From: Diospyros lotus
Lineage: Eukaryota > Streptophyta > Magnoliopsida > Ericales > Ebenaceae
Assembly: GCF_014633365.1 (NCBI RefSeq)
Contig: NC_068342.1
Location: 1,350,622-1,414,621 of the forward strand
DNA: 64,000 bases
Reading direction: 5' to 3'
A program made the position numbers and the translations under genes. The notes under the pieces are model-generated. The model saw only the letters and a list, made by a program, of their open reading frames with translations, made no database searches and had not been told where the DNA came from. Shown piece after piece: positions 15,001 through 23,900 of the stretch; the stretch's first letter is position 1, and each line of letters opens with the position of its first letter.

Positions 15001-18000
15001 AAAGGAACACCAGGTAAGGGGTTATTATTTCAAAAAAGTAATGAAAGGGGGGCTGAAGGATACTCTGATGCAGATTGGGCAGGATCAGTGATGGACAACC
15101 AGTCTACATCTGGTTTTTGCACAAAATTGTGGGGCAATCTAGTCACATGGAGAAGCAAAAAGCAATCTGTAGTAGCAAGAAGCACTGTTGAAGCTGAATT
15201 TAGGGCCATTGCTCAAGGTATTTGTGAGTTAATTTGGTTGGTAAGATTAATGGAGGATCTACAACTACTATTAACAAAGCCAACAAAGCTTTATAGTGAT
15301 AGTAAATCAGCTATAAGCATTGTCAACAATCTGGTTCAGCATGATAGAATGAAACATGTCAGGATTGATTGAAGTTTCATCCAACGGGAGATTAAAGGAG
15401 ATATAAAGCTGATATATGTTCCTACAGCAGAACATGAGGCGAATGTGCTCACTAAATCCATGACCAGATCAGGTTTTGAGACTCTTATCAATAAGTTAGG
15501 AATGAGAGATATCTATTCTTTAGCTTGAGGGAGGGTGTTGGAGAGTCCTAATTAAATGAGGAGTGCTACCGGTACTAAAGGAGATAAAGGCAGCATAATT
15601 TAATTAAAGATAAAGATCTTAGAAATCAGGAGGAATATTAGGAATAGATATGATTGTTATCTTTTCTTATTTATAGCTTAAATTATGTTTTACTGTTATC
15701 TTCTCGTTTGTATTTATCTTTTAAAGTTTAGGAGTAGATAGCATAGAATATTGTATAAGTAGTAGTCTTCCCGTGAAATCAATGAATGTGTTGGATTTCC
15801 ACAAATTCAGTTGTGGTTCTCAGGTTCCAAATCTTAGGAACTAGAATTGTTCAATTAGTATCACATTTAAGCATCCCTAATGTGTTCTGGTCATATTTGG
15901 AAGAGGAACTTTAAGAAGAACTGTCTTGGTGTATGTTATTTAAAGACGATATTGTCTTGGTGGATGAGACAAAAGAAAGTTTGAATTATAAACTTGAATA
16001 ATTAAGAAACATATTAAAATGCAACTGTTTTAAATTAAATAGGTTTAGTAAAAATATAAGTGTGAATGATGTTATTGCAAGACTAGAAGATTGGAGCATC
16101 CTAGAAAAAAATATCTTGGATCAATTGTTCAAAAAGAAAGGCTAATTATGGAAGACGATACTCATAGGATAAAAACAAGACGGTTAAAGCAGAGAAGTGC
16201 GCCAGAATTTATGCAATCCTACGATCCTTTTAAAGTTAAAAGAGAAGTTTTATCGAACAACTATAAGACCATCTATGTTGTATGACTCAAAATGTTACGG
16301 TTAAAATAGAGAAGTGCGCTAGCACTTGTGCAATTTGAAAATCCTTTCAAAGCTAAAAGAGAAGTTTTATTGGATGACCAGAAGACCATCTATGTTTTAT
16401 GGCTTAGAATGTTGGGTAGTTAAGCACCAACGTATGCGAAATATTTTATCTAGGGGTCTCAAAAAATATCTGAAAATCGGTGAACCGGACTAAATCGGAC
16501 CGAACCGTGCCTTTTGGATTGGTTCTATGGTTCAAAGGTTAGGTTCTGGTTCTAAAAAATTAAGAATTGATATATTTGGTTTGGTTATTGGTTTTTCTTT
16601 TTTTCAAACCGTGGTTCGAACTGAACTAGAACCGATATTATACTTATATATATTATAATTTTAATCTGCTAGTTTTTGTTTATTTCTTTTTTTGTTGTTG
16701 GTTATTGTTATTTATGAACTCTTTTATTTCTAGACTTTTATGTGCTATTGCTATACTAAATGGTCGATGTAATCTCATTTGATAAAGTAGTCTATGAATT
16801 ATTTTGTTCTACTTTTACTTCAAGACTTGAATCATTAATGAAGTTATGGATTTATTTTAATTAACAAATTTGTTTGTAATTTCATATTTTGTGAAAATGT
16901 TTAGAAGCTAAATGTTAATTGGATAGAATTGAAATCAAACCGAAACCAGTCCGGTGTGACAGATTGGTCATGATTTGGTTTTGTATATGTAATGATTCGA
17001 TTACGGTTCTTATTTTTTCGGAATCGTTAAAAATAATTCAGTTATTGAATTCTTATAGAACTGGACCAATCTGAACCGTTGACACCCATAATTTTATTGA
17101 GATAATAATGTTATAGTTGATGTGCTGCGATACAAGAAAAAAATAATCACATGGAATAAAAGATGGTTTGGATAAGATTAAGAGTTACAATAAAGGATGT
17201 TTTGGATATGTGAAGATTGATAGCCACACCTGTAAGGTGAGAGAAAGACTAAAGAAAACTTGGCGGGGAACCTTAAACATGACATGATGTAATGACTTTA
17301 CACATGATATAGTTATGGATAGAGATGGCTGGAGGTCTAGAATTAGTGTTGTCAACCCACTTAACGGGATTAAGGCTTGTGATTGTTGTTGTATTATTTT
17401 GGCTTTTGTTTCACATTCTTGCAAATATGGTTGCCACATTCACCACCTACGCTAGGTATGTCTAAATCATTTCTCCTTTTTCTTTTTCTTTTTTTTTTTA
17501 TGTTTTTTTGCCTTCCTTAATATAACACTAACATCACTTATATTTTACCAAAAGTTTAATTTTTCAGATTATTATATTATTTTTTTTCATGTTTAATAAT
17601 GATAAGAATTGAAAAATGATGATTACTCATAGTAATGGATTTTGTATATTTTATTTCTGTTCTTTCTCCTGTTATAGTTTTATAACTATCTCTCATCTAA
17701 AGGTTTACTTTCTTTCTCCTATTTAAGATATGTTGTTAAGCATTGCCTAGTGCTTCCCTTGAGTGTTATACTTTGCTTCAGGTATTGGGGGCCAGACTGC
17801 TTTAAAGCTTATCCGGCAACATGGCTCTATAGAGAAGATATTGGAGAACATAAACAAAGAGAGGTGTTCCATTCATTTTTTTTTCCCCGATTGCTATGTA
17901 TCAAGTCAATTAGTTTTGAAGAATGTGAGAGACTGAAAAATGCATTGAATTTGTGATTGCTGAGGCCTAGTAATTAAATCTAGATTTTCTATTCTGTTTT

Positions 18001-20952
18001 GAAATGTTTTTTTTATGCCCCCTACTGTAGGTTTTATCTAATGATAGCATAATTATCATTTTTGATACATGTTAGCAAGAGATGATTCTGAAGTACATCT
18101 ATTACCATGCACTTAAATTTTTTAAAAAACATTTAATTTTTTGCTCATGTAACATGTCTTACCATGTGGAATTTGTTCTCATACGCATTTGAATTTGTCC
18201 TCAAGATTTTTCATTATAGTTTGTTTGCATGTGCATCTGATTTTTGTCACTATTATAATTATTTTTCCTATATATGCAGGTATCAAATACCTGAGGACTG
18301 GCCATATCAAGAGGCTCGGCGCCTTTTCAAAGAACCACTAGTCTTCTCTGATGACGGGCAGCTTGACATTAAATGGGGTGCTCCAGATGAAGAAGTAATT
18401 GGATCTAATTTAGAACTTCAAAATTTCTTGTGCTTTCTTTGGAATGTTGACAGTGCTTTCCCTTAATTTTGTTTATAGGGATTGATAAAATTCCTTGTCA
18501 ATGAAAATGGGTTCAACAATGACAGAATTACAAAGGTATTCTGCAAATTATTATTACATATATCTTATTTTCTGAACTTGTGGCTTTGTTTGCCAATTAG
18601 ATATGGCATCCTTATTGAACTAATTATGTTTTTCTGATTAATTTAGGCGATAGAGAAAATTAAAGCAGCCAAAAACAAGTCGACTCAGGGCCGGTATGAT
18701 ATGTTTCAGATATGCCATTCTGTGTTCCAAGACACCTTTATGCCTGACTCCTTTACTTTCTTTTCTTTCTTTTCATCTTTCTCCTTTTGCCTCTAAGCAG
18801 ATTAGAATCATTCTTTAAACCAGTTGTTAGCACGTCAGCTCCCATTAAACGAAAGGTATGCTTTAAACCAGTTGTTAGCACATCAGCTCCCATTTAGCAT
18901 TCAAGGTATCCCATCACTACCTATTTGTCTAAGAGGCAAGACAATAACATTTGATGCATGGTTTGGTAGGATAATCTGTCAAAAATTAGTTTTGATGTTT
19001 CATGTTGTGGCAAAATCTTTCTTTTTTTATTTTCTTTTTATTTTTTGTGAAGAATCTTCTTAAAAATACTAGTTTCTGTTTCTGAGATATTGTGAGTGAC
19101 ACCAACCTGCTTTGGCTGGGTTTTTGCCTTCACAATTTCAAAACTACTTTTCTGGGCCTTCAACTTAACCCTCTCTGTTGGAGTATAGTGCATTTAAGAG
19201 TGTAGAGAGACATATCTTTGTTCCAAGGGAACCATACTTGCTACCCTTTTTTGTGGGTGATAGAAGATCTCCCCTTCTTGCTAGTTGTTAATTCATTTTA
19301 CCAATGACTTTCCCTGCAAGTAAGACTTTTTTTTTTTTTCCTGAAGGATTTCTGTTTTTTCCTTTGTATAGAGTTCACCTCATTTTAAGGTGGTTCTTTT
19401 ATATATAGTTACCAAAAAACAAATCCTTGTATGCTATCGCTTCATGAAGAGGAGAGAAGAACATGATTTAAATTCTGAAAATGTCCTTGGTTCTCTTTAG
19501 CTTTAGTACTGGCAATTTCTTTTTATCGGATATAACAACAACAATAACAGCATATCCAGCCTTTATTCCATTGTGGGGTTGGCTACATGAATTCTAGACT
19601 TCTATGTGGGTTACCCCCCAACAGATAGTTTGTTTAGAATTTATATTTGGATCCGATTAGGTTTTACGCTGGTTGTCGGCTACCTAACGCAACCCTCCTC
19701 TTTTATCCGGGCTTGGGACTGGCAGTGGATAACATCCCCTGGCGGAGTAATGATGAAATGAAGTTTCAACACCATCTTTATATGGAGAAGTTTTATGAGA
19801 TGGTGGTGAATGAAGATAATTGATATGGTTGTGTTCAATCTTTTACACATCTTAATACATTACATATTGTTTGCCCCATCCCTACATCAGTGGACCTCCT
19901 TTATTCCCTGAAATTTCTAGCAACCGTTTAGGATTTAAACAAACTTTTAGACCCAAACTTTTAGAAATTTTGTGCACTGTACATTAACCTCCTTAGCTTT
20001 GGTCCCTTCAATTTGACTCATTTATCTTACATTACTATATTGCCAGGGATTTGAAATTATATACTAGAGAATGGAGACCTTATTTTGATGATTCTTCCAT
20101 TTTGGAGTAGTCCTATCTCTTAATTGATACTATTACTTTTGGTAGGCTGGGTTGCAAGAAACATTGTGGAGAAAATCATGTGCAGAAATATAAGAACAGT
20201 TGGGCAGTTAGGCAAAATAATAGGGATAATTTATTTGATTCATTATACAGTTATTTGTTTTCTTAAGTTAGACAAATTTTTTTTGTATTTAACTATTTCC
20301 ATAGAGACAGTTACCATTTGTAATATATATGTGTCAAATTCGAATAATAGATTAATGGGTTTTACAATCCAAACATTTTCATGGTATCAGAGCATTTTTT
20401 ATTAGAAAATTCCTCTGTCATCCCATTTCTCTACTTCTTCCTCTCAAGTTCCCGTTGTTCCTAGTTTTAATGGACATTCGGTTATGATGTTCATAAGCAA
20501 CAAAAGAAAAGATAACTATCGTAATGGTGAAGTCTCTAAACTGAATTCAACAAATTTGAAGTATGGGACATGGAAGGCAGAACACAATATGGTAATGTCA
20601 TGGCTTGTCAATTCCATGATTAATGAAGTCGTAGAAAATCTCATCTTTTACGAGACGACACAAGAAATCTGGGATGTCGCAAAGGAGACATATTCTGACA
20701 CTTAAGTGTCACGTTAGTAGGTTGTAGTCTTTATGTAATAAACTGATTAGGCCTTGTTTAATAAGCCACATTTTTGGCATAGTTGGAGGAATGTTCCAGC
20801 ATGCCTAAGACAAGTTGTAAGGCCAAGTGGACAAGTGGGCTAACTGCTTTTGGCGCCCAATTTGGGCTACGGATCAGTATATAAACCGCTGATCTGCGCC
20901 AAGCTCCACATGATGAATGAATTTGGAAATTAGTTTCCCCCTCAATTCTCAT

Positions 20953-20993
<41 letters not shown>

Positions 20994-23900
20994 TCAATTC
21001 TTCCCCCCTAAATTCCCAATTGCCCTCCTATCAACCGTTCTCAAGCAATTAAGAATTCTCTTGTCAGATTGGGAATTTGACAAATTGGTATCAAAGTAAG
21101 GTCTTGGTCAACGATTAATAAGGGCAATTAGACATGGTTGATGTCACTCGGATGAAGCATATGAAAACGCAATTGCACCAAATGACGGTGTTGATGTCTG
21201 AAGGGAGGCTGGAATCGACAGTAAATCAGAAGTTGGAGACAATGACAAAGTGGTTGCACACATATTTACGCATGGGCATGCATGAACAAATCATAGAAGA
21301 GATGGAAGAGCATTGAAATTTGCTACGGGACCAATAGCAACAATTCATGCTCATGTTCTCTAACTAAAATTAGGTAAGAATGTCCCCTGATTTCCCCCTT
21401 AGAGATAAGATGGAGCCGATTCTACTAGGTCATGGAAACAACCACCGTGCTGTTGGATCATCAGAATTGGAGGGAGATCTAACAGTGGTTGGAGAGAATT
21501 TGATGGATAGGAGGCTGGAGATTCAAATTCCTCCGCACTAAGTTGGTTTTCTAGTACCAAAATTGGAATTACTTGTGTTTGAGGGACAAAAGCCTCGGTG
21601 GATACATAGATGTGAGAAGCTGTTTAGTATCCACCAGATCCCAGAAGATCAGAAGGTGACCTTGGCCTTCGCTTACCTCAATGACGTGGGGGACATACAG
21701 TTCCAGGGATGGTCCAAGGTAAGGGAGACTTATACATGGGATGCCTTCCCCAAGGGATTGTGTGGAAGGTTAGGTGAAAGGGGAATGATGGATATTGTGG
21801 AGGAGTTCAATAGGCTGAAGCAAGATGGTACTATGCAAGAGTACCAACTGCGATTTGAAGAATTGAAATTCCTCATGTTGAGTAGGAACTCCTTCATGAC
21901 GGAAGAATATTTTGTATCCAGCTTTGTGGGAGGGTTGAATGATGAGATCAGATCAACGATTAAGATGTTGAAATTGCAAAATGCACAAGAAGCGACTAAG
22001 GGAGTCTCTTTATAGGAATTGACTGTGGAGGCCTTAATGAAGAAGCAGAGGAGTCAGAACAGGGGAAGTAATCCAGGCTTAGTGTTATCTAGGGGGAGAA
22101 TGTAGAGTAAAGAGAATTTTAGAGGAGGAACAGGGGTGAGATATTTCACAACTACACCTCCTAATCCGAGTCTACAGCAAAGGGATAAGCTCATTGAGCA
22201 GAGGAGAGCTGCTGGGCTATGCTTTAGGTGCGGGGATAGATATTCCCCCGGGCATCAGTGCAAGAAACAATTACTCCTACTAGAAGGGGAGGAAGATGAA
22301 GGAGAGGAAGAAATGGTTGTGATTGAAGAGGAGGATGAAGGCAATGGAGCTATTTCCTTGCATGCTATCAAGGGAATGGCCGGTAGTAAGATTATCAAAG
22401 TGGAGGGGAAGGTACAGGACAATACCCTCATGGTCCTAATAGATAGTGAGAGTACCCACAGTTTTATTGATAAAGGGACAACCAAGAGGATGAAGTGGCC
22501 ACTAGCCAGCACACAACCCCTGTCAGTAACAATAGCGAATGGGAGTAAGGTCATCAGCAAATCTGCTTGTTTGGGATTCTGTTGGAAAATGCAAGGAGAA
22601 GATTACCAGGTTGATTTAAGATTACTTACGCTGGGGGAATGCCATATTGTTCTCAGGGTTGATTGGATAAGGGGAGTGAGTCCAATCAGTTTTGATTTCA
22701 ACAAGATGGAGGTGATCTTAGAGAAAGATGGAATGAGGGTGGTGTTGCAAGGAAACTTGGAAGTGGGAATGTGCAAATTGATCAAGGGGAAGAAATTACA
22801 ATAGTTGTTCAAGAGGAAGATATCCCAAGTAGCACAGCCATTCTTAATTGAGGCCACTGAGCAGCTGGAGATTGGGAATAATGGAGATCCTAAACTCGGG
22901 AGTCAATCATCTACAGCCACTTGGCAGGTACACTAATTGGCCCTACTTGATGTACTTTTAGTTGAATACCAAGAACTTTTGTAGAACCTAAGTTATTGTC
23001 CCTCAAAAGATCCTTGGACCACATAATACCCCTTCAACCTAATCCCGAACCAATGAACATTAGGTCTTATAGATACCCCCTAAATTGAAATTTGAGATTG
23101 AAAAACTTGTCAAGGAGATGTTGAACCAATCTATAATCCAACCTAGCCATAGCCTATTCGCCTCACTCGCTCTATTGGTCAAGAAAAAAGATGGGACATG
23201 GCGTTTCTGTATTGACTATAGGCAACTTAATGCCATTACCATTAAAGACAAATTCCCTATTCCAATCATTGAGGACTTGTTGGATGAACTCAAACACGCC
23301 TCTGTATTCACAAAATTGGACCTAAGATTAGGATACAATCAAATTAGGATGGATCCAAATGACATACCCAAAACAACCTTCAAGACACACCATAACCATT
23401 TTGAATTTACTGTTATGCCTTTTGGCCTAACCAACCCTCGTGAACCAAATTTTTGAACCATACCTCGAAAAATTTGTGTTGGTTTTCTTTGATGACATTC
23501 TAGTCTATAGTCCCTCCTTTAATCAATACCTAGACCATCTTAAGGCTACATTTGAGATCTTGAAATTCAACCAATTGTATCAAGCGGTCAAAGTGTGCTT
23601 TTGCACAAAAGCAGGTGAAATATCTGGGACATATAATTTCAAGGGATGGAGTGGGCATAGATCCCAAGAAAATTGAGGCTGTTGTAGCATGGCTTAGACC
23701 TACCAGCATTAGGGCATTGAGAGGGTTCCTAGGGTTTACCGGGTATTACAAAAGATTTGTAAAGAATTATGGGATGATCAGCAAGTCATTAACTAAATTT
23801 TTGAAGAAAGATGGCTTTAAGTGGAACCCTAGGGTTGAGGAGGCCTTTGAGTAGTTGAAGAAAGCACCAAGTGAAGTACCAATGCTTGGATTGTCGTATT

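Larger units (their letters stand above)
10759..15853 (+). mobile_element. Complete but inactive Ty1/Copia retrotransposon (Copia-2)
   Basis: 5' LTR 10759-11075 (317 bp) and 3' LTR 15536-15853 (318 bp), running TGTTGGAGAG...TTGTTCA, with target duplication ATTAG at 10754-10758 and 15854-15858. The tRNA-Met primer-binding site TGGTATCAGAGC starts at 11076; the purine tract TTGAGGGAGGG ends at 15535. Gag, protease, integrase, RT and RNase H follow in Copia order. By eye the LTRs differ at 9 sites plus one 1-bp indel, about 3 percent. It lies sense to FEN1 in the intron between exons 10606-10690 and 17782-17863. Several stops and frameshifts inactivate the coding part. Confidence 0.95.

Noticed and set aside
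22255..22560. Minus-strand Ser-rich frame within the Gypsy protease region
   Set aside because: Antisense shadow of the acidic linker next to the zinc knuckle.
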